The position numbers were made by a program, and so were the translations under genes. DNA of 30,211 nucleotides from Castellaniella sp034007085 (GTDB taxonomy: Bacteria > Pseudomonadota > Gammaproteobacteria > Burkholderiales > Burkholderiaceae_B), in the NCBI RefSeq assembly GCF_034007085.1, contig NZ_JAVERO010000015.1, positions 1 through 30,211 on the forward strand, given 5' to 3'. Position 1 is the first letter of the stretch; each line of letters opens with the position of its first letter. Below, one piece after another: positions 1 to 7,662 of the stretch. The notes beneath the pieces were generated by a model that saw only the letters and a program-made list of their open reading frames with translations, was not told the origin of the DNA and ran no database searches.

Positions 1-1628
1 ACGTCAATACGCTCGATCGCGTGGAACACGATCTGCAGGCCGCTGGCGTCTATGCCCTCCGGGCGCGGGGTGCCGGGCTGGACCTGTTCCTGTTCGCCGG
101 GGATCCGTCCGAAATCCTGAACCAGTACACGGCGCTTACCGGCCGTGCTGGTCAGCCCGACCTCTGGCCCATGGGGGTCTGGCTGGATCAGGCACCGGGC
201 CAATCCGTCGAGACCAGCCTGCAGCAGATTCGCAGCCTGCGCGACCAGGGCATGGCGCTCGATGCGCTGTTGCTGGCCGAACCGGCCATCCTGAATTTCC
301 AGGCCGACAAGCCTGTCTTTGAATGGTCCGATCGTACCCCCGACTGGCGTGCTTTCGTGACTTTGGCGACAGCGCAGGATATCCATCTGGCGGGGTCCTG
401 CGTTCCTGGTGTCCTGCAGGGCACGCCCTTGTTCGAAGAATGGGAAGATCGAGGCTGGTTGCTGTGTGACGCCGAAGGCGACCCCTGGGTCTGCCCCGGC
501 ACGCCGGCCTCTGGCGGGCGGCCGTTCGGGTTGCTGGACCTGACGCACCGGGACGCGGCCCGCCTGTGGACGGAACGCCATCTCCAGGCTGTGGAGGAGG
601 GCCTGGCTGCGCCGGTCTGCCAGGCTCAGTTCGACCTGCCCGATACGGTCGAGGCCCGGGGGGGCGAGTCTGGTGCGGTGCTGCGTTCAAGCTATCCCCA
701 CCTGGCGCGCCGTGCGCTGTTCGATGCGGTTGCCGGCCCGCGCACACCCCAGGAAGGCGTGATGCTCAGCCGCGACCAGTTCCCTGGGGTGCAGCGCTTT
801 GCCTGGCAGCAGGGGCCGGCCGTGGACAATGACTGGGACGGCTATGCGGCCACCTTGCGGGCCGCGCTGTCGGTCGGGAACAGTGGTGTGGCAGTACAGA
901 CCCATTGTCTGGGCAATGCTGCGCGCCCAACGGGTGCCATGACGCCCGAACTCTATCTGCGCTGGCTGGCCATGGGGGTCTTTTCTGCCAACTTCAGCTT
1001 CCAGGGCCTGCCGGCCCTGATGCCAGATGCTTTTGACGCCGATGTCCGCGCCCTGGTCGTGCATTGGCTGCAATGGCGCTACCGGTTGCTGCCTTACGTG
1101 GCCGGCATCATCGACGATGCCGTGCGCACCGGCTTGCCGGTCCAGCGGTCCATGGCCCTGGCCTATCCGGACGATACCGATGCGCATGCCTGGGACACTC
1201 AGTACTTGCTGGGACCCGCGCTGCTGGTCGCGCCGGTCATGCAGTCTGGCGGGGTCACAGAGGTCTATCTGCCCAAGGGCGATGCCTGGTGGGATCTGAA
1301 CACGGGCTGGCGCTACGAAGGCGGCACCCGCTGGACGGTGCGTCCGGGGCTGGATACGCTGCCGGTGTTCGGTCGCGAAGGCCATATGCTGTGCCTGGGG
1401 CCAGCGGTCCAGCACACCGGAGAGATCAATTCGGCCCGGATCCTGGAAGAAGTCTGGATGTTCGGCATGCCGGAACACAATCCGGTCGTCATGCGCAACA
1501 AGATCCGTGTGATGCAGATGCAGGGATCCAGCTATATCAAGGGGCTGGAAGGCCTGCGGATCCTGCCCTCCGAGGGGCTGGAGGTCAAGCGCCGCGGCGC
1601 CGAGGTCAGGATTTCCAGGGCACGGTGA
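1..1628 (+). CDS. Glycoside hydrolase family 31-like protein (5' truncated)
   Basis: The reading frame is open to the left edge (frame from base 3; first possible start GTG at 21), so the N-terminal part lies outside the window. Fold-level similarity is to GH31 alpha-glucosidase/alpha-xylosidases (YicI type). The barrel opens with LWPMGVWLD; the end of the barrel has WRYRLLPYV and the following segment GPALLVAPV; and YLPKGDAWWDLNTG marks the C-terminal beta domain. Known GH31 enzymes use an Asp nucleophile (KTDFGE-like in YicI) and an Asp acid/base (HWGGD-like). Here the matching stretches read CQAQFDLPD (about residues 200-208 from the GTG) and WQQGPAVDN (about 262-270), and the usual HDIGG is HCLGN. 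The catalytic residues are therefore not clearly present, and activity is doubtful. The 3' end overlaps the convergent phosphoesterase gene by 23 bases. The family call is fairly secure; the substrate is unknown. Confidence 0.75.
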   Translation, partial: VNTLDRVEHDLQAAGVYALRARGAGLDLFLFAGDPSEILNQYTALTGRAGQPDLWPMGVWLDQAPGQSVETSLQQIRSLRDQGMALDALLLAEPAILNFQADKPVFEWSDRTPDWRAFVTLATAQDIHLAGSCVPGVLQGTPLFEEWEDRGWLLCDAEGDPWVCPGTPASGGRPFGLLDLTHRDAARLWTERHLQAVEEGLAAPVCQAQFDLPDTVEARGGESGAVLRSSYPHLARRALFDAVAGPRTPQEGVMLSRDQFPGVQRFAWQQGPAVDNDWDGYAATLRAALSVGNSGVAVQTHCLGNAARPTGAMTPELYLRWLAMGVFSANFSFQGLPALMPDAFDADVRALVVHWLQWRYRLLPYVAGIIDDAVRTGLPVQRSMALAYPDDTDAHAWDTQYLLGPALLVAPVMQSGGVTEVYLPKGDAWWDLNTGWRYEGGTRWTVRPGLDTLPVFGREGHMLCLGPAVQHTGEINSARILEEVWMFGMPEHNPVVMRNKIRVMQMQGSSYIKGLEGLRILPSEGLEVKRRGAEVRISRAR

Positions 1629-2391
1629 TACACAGCCCCGGATCGAAATCCGGGTTTTCGTTGATCCCGTCGCGGCAGTAGCCGCGTGGATTGCAGACGA
1701 CGCGGGCACCGTACACGGTATAGTCGAAACTGTCGTGCGTGTGGCCGTGGATCCAGAGATCCGCACGGCCCAACAGGCTGGCGCATTCGGATACGAAACC
1801 CGCGCTGATCAGGGATTCCGCAAAGCGCGGGTGCACGCTGCGCATGTTGGGCGCATGGTGGGTGATGACCACTGTCGGTCCTGGATGAGGCGTGTCCAGC
1901 TGGGCATCCAGCCAGTCATATTGTGCGTGGAAAAGTGCGGCGGCGTCTCGGGGCGTGAAGCGCGCGCCGTCGCCTTTGTCGATGACCTGGAAATCACGCA
2001 TGCATTCTGCCGTGCGTTCCATCGCCAGGTCGCGCAGTTCGGCGCCGAACAGTTCAAAATCAGTCCATAGTGTGGTGCCCAGAAAGCGCACCCCGCCGAT
2101 CACCAGGGCCCGCTGGTCCAGCAGTTCGATCCCGTGTATTCGCGCCTGGGCGGCCAGTTCCGTGCGGACGGCGGGGATGGATCCGCCATAGAATTCGTGA
2201 TTGCCCGGCACGTACAGCACCGGGCGGGGGATCTGGCCGGCCCAGGCCATGGCTGCCCGGGGCCGGGCGATGTCACCGGCCAGGATGGTGACGTCTGCTG
2301 CGACATCAGGCAGTTCCAGGCCCTGCTGGCTCAGATGCAGGTCGGACAGGATATGCAGCCGCAGGGAAGGAGGGTCGGTCGGGGCGGACAT
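1606..2391 (-). CDS. Calcineurin-like metallophosphoesterase
   Basis: A 261-residue protein with the ordered metal-binding motifs of the calcineurin-like phosphoesterase superfamily: SDLHL (D17, H19), AGDIARP (D40), PGNHEFYGG (N64, H65), VITHHAPN and GHTHDSF. These residues normally hold two metal ions that hydrolyse phosphomono- or diesters. There is no signal peptide, so it is probably cytoplasmic. The ATG at 2391 is preceded by a purine-rich AAGAGA. The gene ends inside the last codons of the convergent GH31-like gene. The substrate cannot be read from the sequence; nucleotides, cyclic nucleotides or phosphoproteins are all possible for this family. Confidence 0.85.
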   Translation of the reverse strand: MSAPTDPPSLRLHILSDLHLSQQGLELPDVAADVTILAGDIARPRAAMAWAGQIPRPVLYVPGNHEFYGGSIPAVRTELAAQARIHGIELLDQRALVIGGVRFLGTTLWTDFELFGAELRDLAMERTAECMRDFQVIDKGDGARFTPRDAAALFHAQYDWLDAQLDTPHPGPTVVITHHAPNMRSVHPRFAESLISAGFVSECASLLGRADLWIHGHTHDSFDYTVYGARVVCNPRGYCRDGINENPDFDPGLCITVPWKS

Positions 2392-2432
2392 GGGCCATTC
2401 TCTTGTGGTCTTGGTGGGCAGGCTTGAATGTC

Positions 2433-2461
2433 TTGACGTTATATTGATGTGCTGTCAAAAT
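2433..2461 (+). promoter_or_regulatory. Probable sigma70-type promoter of tRNA-Lys
   Basis: TTGACG at 2433-2438 and CAAAAT at 2456-2461 are separated by 17 bases, and the mature tRNA begins 12 bases after the -10. The sequence just after the -10 is AGCGGGC. Such a GC-rich discriminator is typical of stable-RNA promoters under stringent control. The TTGAC and the GTCAA next to the -10 also form an inverted repeat. The call rests on position and consensus match only. Confidence 0.6.
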
Positions 2462-2473
2462 AGCGGGCTTCGT

Positions 2474-2549
2474 GGGTCGTTAGCTCAGTCGGTAGAGCAC
2501 CGGACTTTTAATCCGTTGGTCGCGCGTTCGAGCCGCGCACGACCCACCA
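2474..2549 (+). tRNA. tRNA-Lys (anticodon TTT)
   Basis: A 76-base gene with a complete cloverleaf: acceptor GGGTCGT/ACGACCC, D-arm GCTC/GAGC, anticodon loop CTTTTAA with TTT at 2507-2509, T-arm GCGCG-TTCGAGC-CGCGC, discriminator A and an encoded CCA end (2547-2549). It closely resembles known bacterial tRNA-Lys genes. The top pair of the anticodon stem (bases 2500 and 2516, tRNA positions 27 and 43) is C opposite T and cannot pair; the other four pairs are normal. Confidence 0.97.
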
Positions 2550-2576
2550 GAATTTCGTGTTGTCTTCATGCAAACA

Positions 2577-2602
2577 GCGCCTCCCTGCCGGGAGGCGTTC
2601 TG
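2577..2602 (+). terminator. Hairpin downstream of tRNA-Lys, probable terminator
   Basis: CGCCTCCC (2578-2585) pairs perfectly with GGGAGGCG (2590-2597) across a 4-base loop, giving an 8-bp GC-rich stem. The tail TTCT is a poor T-tract, so termination may be partial. The rest of the gap to 2767 shows nothing I can assign. Confidence 0.55.
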
Positions 2603-2767
2603 CCATCTGGGCGCAGCGGCATCCAAAACGAGGCGCTACGCGTGACACAGTGGCTGCGCTGCCCCCTATTGTGCGATTCCCCCATGGGTTCGTGAATCCG
2701 TGTTTCCGCGTATCGATCGTCGGGCTGCGGCGGCCTCTGCCTGTCGGGGGCTCGTGCGCAGATCGGG

Positions 2768-4309
2768 TCAGGTTCCGGGGCTCGCCGCGATGCCTGGCGC
2801 AGCCAGCACGACGGCCTGCGTCGTTTCCGCGTTCTTGCCGGCCTGGACCGTGAACCAGCCCTGGGGACGGGTATGTTGCCTGACCTGGGCGCGGACGACT
2901 GCTTCGGTGGCGTCGGACGGATCGTTTCTGCGCTCGCGCACGCGCGCCATCAGCGTATCGGGATCGGCTTCCAGCCAGATGCCCTGGAAGGGCACGCCGG
3001 CCTCGGCGGCGCAGCGTGCGATGGCCTGGCGTTCTGCCGGGCGGGAAAACACGGCATCGGCGATGCAGGCGTATCCTTGGGTCACCGTACTGCCCGCTTC
3101 CGTCGTCAGAGTGGCATAGACGCGGTCGGACGATTCGCGTGTGTAGCTGTCAGGCGGCAGGCGAGTTTCGGCCTGCACGCCAGCGATGCGCTTGCGGATG
3201 CGGTCACTGGCGAGGATGCGGGCGCCCGGAGCGGCGCCGATGCGGTGTGCGATGGCGGCGGCTACAGTGGATTTGCCCGTGCCGCTCAGGCCGCCGATGG
3301 CCACCAGCCGGGCCGGGACTGGCTGCAGCAGGGCCAGGGACAAGTCCAGGTAGGCGCGGGCCTGTGGGATGAGCGTCTGGCGCGCGGCGTCCGGCATGGC
3401 TGCCTGGGTGGACAGGACCTGCGCCCGGATCGAGGCACGCAGAGCCATGAAGAAGGGTAGCAGCGGCAGGCCGTCGGTGTCGCCGCTGTCATCCATGTAG
3501 CGGTTCATCACCCAGTTCGCTTCGGCTTGCAGGCCGGCCTGCCACAAGTCCATGAGCAGGAAGGCCAGGTCGTAGAGCACGTCGATCGTGGCGATCGCGT
3601 CGTTGAATTCGATGCAATCGAACAGGGTAGGCTGGCCATCCAGAAGACACAGATTGCGCAGGTGCAGGTCGCCATGGCAGCGGCGGATTTTGCCGTCGCG
3701 GGCCCGTGCGTCGAGCAGCGGCGCGTGCCGGGCCCAGGCTTCTCGCAGTGCGGCGCGCAGCGTATCGACGGCAGCGATGCCGAATGCGGGGGCCATGTCC
3801 GGGCATTGTTCGTTGAGTTCGAGCACGTCGAGGATGCGTTGCGCGCCATTCTGGACGGGCAGGCGTTCGGCCTGGGCGTGAAAGGCGGCGATGGCGCGTG
3901 CCAGCGCAGTCAGCAGCGGGCGGTCCAGGCGGCCCGCGTGCGCCAGGTGGGTGAGCAGGGTGTCTTCGGCGAAGCGCCGCATTTCGACGGCGGCATCAAT
4001 CAGTTCGCCCTGGCCGTCGAGCGCCAGGGTGCCATCGGTTTCCCGGGTGATGCGCCGCGCACCCAGATACAGTGCCGGGGCCGTGCGCCGGTTGAGCGTT
4101 ACTTCCCGGCGGCAGGCGTCCAAACGCAGGCTCGGGGTGGAAAAATCCAGGTAGGGCAGCCGGATCGCGCGCTTGAGCTTGTAGACCCGCTCGTCGCCCA
4201 GCAGCAGGATGGAAATGTGCGTGCGGATCGTCTCGGGGGCGTCGGTACCGGAGGCACGCAGACGCTCGCTCAGGAAAGACAGGACTTCGGACGACTCGTC
4301 GTGTGGCAT
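2768..4309 (-). CDS. Two-domain kinase: aminoglycoside-phosphotransferase-like domain plus P-loop ATPase domain
   Basis: A 513-residue protein. The N-terminal ~330 residues carry an APH/choline-kinase-type fold, with catalytic CHGDLHLRN (about 211-219) and metal-binding DCIEFND (231-237). The C-terminal part begins with a Walker A motif, GGLSGTGKST (339-348), in a domain resembling small-molecule or zeta-toxin-like kinases. This combination is known as the 'bifunctional aminoglycoside phosphotransferase/ATP-binding protein' family. The family name is historical, and antibiotic resistance should not be inferred. The ATG at 4309 follows a purine-rich AAGAGAG. The gene stands alone on the minus strand, divergent from metN with 133 bases between. 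The substrate of either domain is unknown. Confidence 0.85.
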   Translation of the reverse strand: MPHDESSEVLSFLSERLRASGTDAPETIRTHISILLLGDERVYKLKRAIRLPYLDFSTPSLRLDACRREVTLNRRTAPALYLGARRITRETDGTLALDGQGELIDAAVEMRRFAEDTLLTHLAHAGRLDRPLLTALARAIAAFHAQAERLPVQNGAQRILDVLELNEQCPDMAPAFGIAAVDTLRAALREAWARHAPLLDARARDGKIRRCHGDLHLRNLCLLDGQPTLFDCIEFNDAIATIDVLYDLAFLLMDLWQAGLQAEANWVMNRYMDDSGDTDGLPLLPFFMALRASIRAQVLSTQAAMPDAARQTLIPQARAYLDLSLALLQPVPARLVAIGGLSGTGKSTVAAAIAHRIGAAPGARILASDRIRKRIAGVQAETRLPPDSYTRESSDRVYATLTTEAGSTVTQGYACIADAVFSRPAERQAIARCAAEAGVPFQGIWLEADPDTLMARVRERRNDPSDATEAVVRAQVRQHTRPQGWFTVQAGKNAETTQAVVLAAPGIAASPGT

Positions 4310-4366
4310 GAATCTCTCTTGGAACAGGGTGTTTTCATAATCATAAGTAATATGCTATCGGGATAA

Positions 4367-4442
4367 GTGGTCAAATCGACATGGTAAATTCCTGTTTCGC
4401 GTCCCGCATAGGCGGGCGGTTTCTTTTCACTGACCACACACC
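4367..4442 (+). promoter_or_regulatory. Structured leader of metNIQ
   Basis: GTGGTCA (4367-4373) is perfectly complementary to TGACCAC (4431-4437), which lies just before the metN start at 4443. Inside this closing stem, CCCGC (4403-4407) pairs with GCGGG (4412-4416) over a 4-base loop and is followed by CGGTTTCTTTT, which looks like an attenuator. An AT-rich stretch at 4331-4358 could hold the promoter, but I see no convincing -35/-10 pair. I could not match this to a named riboswitch class. Confidence 0.4.
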
Positions 4443-4446
4443 TTGA
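4381..4446 (+). CDS. Possible 21-codon leader ORF overlapping the metN start
   Basis: ATG at 4381 opens 21 sense codons (reading MVNSCFASR...TDHTP) and ends with TGA at 4444-4446. That stop overlaps the metN initiation codon as TTGA, the same geometry as the ATGA couplings elsewhere in this window. There is no strong Shine-Dalgarno sequence before the ATG, and the peptide has no run of Met codons, so it is not a classical attenuation peptide. It may simply deliver ribosomes to metN. Translation is unproven. Confidence 0.35.
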   Translation: MVNSCFASRIGGRFLFTDHTP

Positions 4447-5456
4447 TCGAACTCGAGCACATCCGCAAGACGTACGAATCCGCCGGCCGGACGGTGAATG
4501 CGCTCGTCGACATCAACCTGAACATCCGCGAAGGCGAGGTCTTTGGCATTATCGGGCGTTCGGGCGCCGGCAAGAGCACGCTGATCCGCATGCTCAATCT
4601 GCTGGAGCGTCCTTCCGAGGGCAGCGTGCGGGTGGACGGGCGGGACATCACGGCGTTTTCCGATGCGCAGCTGCGGGCCTATCGGCGTTCGGTGGGCATG
4701 GTGTTCCAGCATTTCAATCTGCTGCGTTCGCGCACCGTGATGGATAACGTGTGTTTTCCGCTGCGCCTGTCGGGCATGCCGCGCCTGGATCGCGAGGCGC
4801 GCGCGCGCGAGGTCCTGAATCTGGTGGGTCTGGCCGACCAGGCGCACAAGTATCCGGGGCAGTTGTCCGGCGGACAGCAGCAGCGTGTGGGCATTGCCCG
4901 TGCGCTGGCCAGCAAGCCGCGTCTGCTGCTGTGCGACGAGGCCACTTCAGCGCTGGATCCGGAAACGACCCAGTCCATCCTGCGTCTGCTGGGTGACATC
5001 AATCAGCGCCTGGGCTTGACGATCGTGCTGATCACCCATGGCATGGATGTCATCCGGGCGGTTTGCGACCGGGTTGCGGTGATCGAAGGCGGGCGCATTG
5101 TCGAGGCCGGCCAGGTGCTGGAGGTATTCCTGCATCCGCAGCATGACGCGACCCGGGCGCTGTTGTCCGAGAGTGGCCTGGATGGGGGCGAGGGGTGGCG
5201 GGCTCTGGCGCAGGGCGTGCCGGGCCGTTTGCTGCGTCTGAGTTTCCGGGGCGATAACACGGCTTCCCCGCTGCTCAGTCGCCTGAGCCGTGATCTGGGC
5301 CTGGACCTGAGCATCCTGCAAGGGTCCGTCGGCCGGATCAAGGATACGCCCTATGGTCAGCTGGTCGTGGCGGCCGAAGGAACCGCTGCGGGCCTGGCTG
5401 GGCTCGTGCCGGCGCTGGAGGCGGCGGGTGTCGATTACGAGGTGCTGCGGCCATGA
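4443..5456 (+). CDS. metN: Methionine ABC transporter ATP-binding protein MetN
   Basis: A 337-residue ABC ATPase. Walker A is GRSGAGKST (about 38-46), followed by a Q-loop (GMVFQHFNLL), signature LSGGQQQRVGIARAL, Walker B LLLCDEATSALD and an H-loop THGMD. The C-terminal ~75 residues form the NIL-type domain seen in MetN proteins, which in E. coli binds methionine and inhibits transport. The start must be the TTG at 4443: an in-frame TGA sits at 4431, and the next ATG lies within the ATPase core. No Shine-Dalgarno precedes the TTG, which fits coupling to the leader ORF. The gene is first in a metNIQ operon and overlaps metI by ATGA. Transport of D- or L-methionine is inferred from family and context. 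Confidence 0.92.
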   Translation: MIELEHIRKTYESAGRTVNALVDINLNIREGEVFGIIGRSGAGKSTLIRMLNLLERPSEGSVRVDGRDITAFSDAQLRAYRRSVGMVFQHFNLLRSRTVMDNVCFPLRLSGMPRLDREARAREVLNLVGLADQAHKYPGQLSGGQQQRVGIARALASKPRLLLCDEATSALDPETTQSILRLLGDINQRLGLTIVLITHGMDVIRAVCDRVAVIEGGRIVEAGQVLEVFLHPQHDATRALLSESGLDGGEGWRALAQGVPGRLLRLSFRGDNTASPLLSRLSRDLGLDLSILQGSVGRIKDTPYGQLVVAAEGTAAGLAGLVPALEAAGVDYEVLRP

Positions 5457-6112
5457 TGGAAAATGTGGACTGGTGGTTGATCGGCGAGGCCACGATCGAC
5501 ACCTTGCTGATGACGGGCTTTTCCCTGCTGTTCACCGTATTGATCGGCCTGCCGGTGGGGGTGCTGCTGTTCCTGTCCAGTCCGGGGCAGGCCATGGACA
5601 ATCGCATCGTCTACCAGACGGTCGCGTTCATCGTGAACGTGCTGCGCTCGGTGCCATTCCTGATCCTGTTGATCGTGATGATCCCGTTTTCCCGCCTGGT
5701 GGCGGGGACGGCGCTGGGGGTCCAGGGTTCGATTCCGCCGCTGGTGGCCAGCGCGGCGCCGTTCTTTGCGCGGCTGGTGGAGAACGTGCTGCGTGAACTG
5801 GACCCAGGCGTGAACGAGGCCTGCCGCGCCATGGGCGCGACCTCGCGCCAGACGGTGCTGTGGGCATTGCTGCCAGAGGCGACCACTGGCATTCTGGCCG
5901 CCATTGTGGTCACGGCCATTACATTGGTCGGCTATTCCGCCATGTCCGGCGTGATCGGTGGCGGTGGCCTGGGCGACCTGGCAGTGCGCTACGGCTACCA
6001 GCGCTACCAGGGGGACGTCATGGCGGTCACGGTCGTGATTCTGGTGCTCATGGTTCAGGTTTTTCAGGTGTCTGGCGACCGCTGGGTGGCCAGGCTCAAC
6101 AGGCGCTCCTAG
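5453..6112 (+). CDS. metI: Methionine ABC transporter permease MetI
   Basis: A 219-residue inner-membrane protein of the usual MetI length (E. coli 217), with several hydrophobic helices. The cytoplasmic coupling loop of binding-protein-dependent permeases is EACRAMGATSRQTVLWALLP. The NVLRSVPFLILLI and YSAMSGVIGGGGLGDLAVRYGY segments are characteristic of MetI. ATG at 5453 overlaps the metN stop (ATGA), so expression is coupled to metN. It should dimerise and pair with MetN2 to move methionine delivered by MetQ. Confidence 0.93.
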   Translation: MMENVDWWLIGEATIDTLLMTGFSLLFTVLIGLPVGVLLFLSSPGQAMDNRIVYQTVAFIVNVLRSVPFLILLIVMIPFSRLVAGTALGVQGSIPPLVASAAPFFARLVENVLRELDPGVNEACRAMGATSRQTVLWALLPEATTGILAAIVVTAITLVGYSAMSGVIGGGGLGDLAVRYGYQRYQGDVMAVTVVILVLMVQVFQVSGDRWVARLNRRS

Positions 6113-6122
6113 GAGAAAACTC

Positions 6123-6908
6123 ATGTTCAAGAAATTCGCGCCGGTCCTGGCGCTGGCATTGCCCCTGGTCTTCGCTGCCCCGGTGCAGGCGGCCAAGCTG
6201 TCCGTAGCGGCCACCCCCGTGCCGCATGCTGAATTGCTGGAATTCGTCAAGCCCGACCTGGCCAAGGCCGGCGTGGATCTGGACATCAAGGTCTTCACCG
6301 ACTACGTTCAGCCGAACCTGCAGGTTTCCGACCAGCAGATCGACGTCAATTTCTTCCAGCACCAGCCCTACCTGGATTCCTTCAACAAGGAACACAAGAC
6401 GAACCTGGTGTCGGTGGGTCTGGTCCATGTCGAACCCTTTGGCGCCTATTCCCAGAAGATCAAGGACATCAAGGACATCAAGGACGGCGCCCAGGTCGCC
6501 ATCCCGAACGACCCCTCGAATGGCGCCCGCGCCCTGCTGTTGCTGCAGAAGCAGGGCCTGATCAAATTGAAGGACCCGGCCAATATTCTGGCGACTGCCC
6601 GCGATGTGTCGGAAAACCCCAAGCATCTGAAATTCCGCGAACTGGAAGCTGCCACCCTGCCGCGCGTGCTGCCTGATGTGGATGTCGCCCTGATCAATAC
6701 CAACTACGCCCTGGAAGCGGGCCTGAATCCGGTCAAGGACGCGCTGTTCATCGAGGACAAGGATTCCCCCTACGCCAACATCGTGGTGGCGCGTGCCGAT
6801 CGCAAGGAAGATCCCGCGATCCTCAAGCTGATCGAGGCCCTGCATTCGGCCAAGGTGCGCGACTATATCCTGGAACACTACAAGGGCGCCATTGTGCCCG
6901 CGTTCTGA
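6123..6908 (+). CDS. metQ: Methionine-binding protein, MetQ/NlpA family
   Basis: A 261-residue binding protein. Residues 1-23 form a signal peptide ending in PVQA-A. There is no lipobox cysteine, and no cysteine anywhere, so it should be exported and cleaved by signal peptidase I rather than lipidated as in E. coli MetQ. Family hallmarks include FTDYVQPN, DVNFFQHQPYLD, VAIPNDPSN, LLLLQKQGLIKL, ALINTNYA and EDKDSPYANI. A strong AGGAG overlaps the metI stop codon eight bases before the ATG. A nine-base unit ATCAAGGAC is repeated three times in frame at 6459-6485 (KDIKDIKD). The protein does not seem longer than its relatives there, so this is not an obvious expansion. Confidence 0.9.
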   Translation: MFKKFAPVLALALPLVFAAPVQAAKLSVAATPVPHAELLEFVKPDLAKAGVDLDIKVFTDYVQPNLQVSDQQIDVNFFQHQPYLDSFNKEHKTNLVSVGLVHVEPFGAYSQKIKDIKDIKDGAQVAIPNDPSNGARALLLLQKQGLIKLKDPANILATARDVSENPKHLKFRELEAATLPRVLPDVDVALINTNYALEAGLNPVKDALFIEDKDSPYANIVVARADRKEDPAILKLIEALHSAKVRDYILEHYKGAIVPAF

Positions 6909-6920
6909 AGATTGCCGGCG

Positions 6921-6932
6921 CTTTGATCAAAG
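6921..6932. promoter_or_regulatory. Perfect 12-bp palindrome over the GST ribosome binding site
   Basis: CTTTGATCAAAG is a perfect palindrome immediately before, and partly within, the AAAGGGA that serves as Shine-Dalgarno for the GST gene. It could be an operator or an mRNA hairpin that limits ribosome access. It could also be chance at this length. Confidence 0.25.
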
Positions 6933-6941
6933 GGACCCCGG

Positions 6942-7565
6942 ATGCTGACCATTCTTGGCAGGCCAAATTCCATCAACGTCCGCAAGGTCATGTGGGCCTG
7001 CGATGAACTGGGTCTGGCCTGGCAGCGGGAAGACTGGGGCGCCGGGTTCCGCGATACCCGCGCGGCCTCATTCAAGGCACTCAATCCCAATGCCATGGTG
7101 CCGGTGCTGCTCGACAAGGATTTCGTGCTCTGGGAATCCAACAGCATCATCCGCTACCTGGCCAATCGCCAGGGCAGCGGTGCCCTGTACCCGCTCGACG
7201 CCCGGGCGCGGGCACGGGTGGATCAATGGCTGGACTGGCAGGCGTCGGATCTGAATCGCGCCTGGAGCTATGCCTTCATGGCCCGGGTCCGGCAATCGCC
7301 GGCGCATGCCGATCCGGACCAGATCCAGGCGTCTCTGCACGCCTGGGCGGGCTTCATGTCCGTGCTGGACGGCCATTTGGCGGGCACCGGGGCATTCGTT
7401 GCGGGCCGTGATTTCAGTCTGGCCGACATTGCCATTGGTCTATCGGTGAACCGCTGGTTCGAGACGCCCTTCGAGCGCCCCGAACTGCCGGCCATCACCG
7501 CCTACTACGAGCGCTTGAGCGAACGCCCGGCCTTCATGGTGCATGGCCGTAACGGCTTGCCCTGA
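6942..7565 (+). CDS. Glutathione S-transferase family protein
   Basis: A 207-residue protein with the two-domain GST layout. The thioredoxin-like N-domain begins LTILGRPNSINVRKV, where S10 is a plausible glutathione-activating residue. NPNAMVPVL (48-56) has the cis-proline loop, and WESNSIIRYLA (64-74) carries the Glu-Ser pair that holds the gamma-glutamyl group. The helical C-domain contains the N-capping box region FSLADIAIGL. AAAGGGA precedes the ATG. The gene lies between two amino-acid importers on the same strand, 33 bases after metQ, and may be read through from metNIQ. The electrophilic substrate is unknown. Confidence 0.88.
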   Translation: MLTILGRPNSINVRKVMWACDELGLAWQREDWGAGFRDTRAASFKALNPNAMVPVLLDKDFVLWESNSIIRYLANRQGSGALYPLDARARARVDQWLDWQASDLNRAWSYAFMARVRQSPAHADPDQIQASLHAWAGFMSVLDGHLAGTGAFVAGRDFSLADIAIGLSVNRWFETPFERPELPAITAYYERLSERPAFMVHGRNGLP

Positions 7566-7662
7566 GGTTCCCGGCAGGCCCGTTCTTCGCCTGTTCCAGT
7601 TCAGGGCCAAGGGCCGCCCGCAGCGCCCACTTGCCGTGCGACTGGATCAGGATTTTCCTAGG

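Noticed and set aside
2768..4309. Possible aminoglycoside resistance gene.
   Set aside because: The APH-like fold is shared by many metabolic kinases; the fused P-loop domain and chromosomal context do not support a resistance role.
6459..6485. Three in-frame copies of ATCAAGGAC in metQ, at first taken for a repeat expansion.
   Set aside because: The surrounding alignment with E. coli MetQ keeps the same length, so it looks like chance resemblance of neighbouring codons rather than recent duplication.
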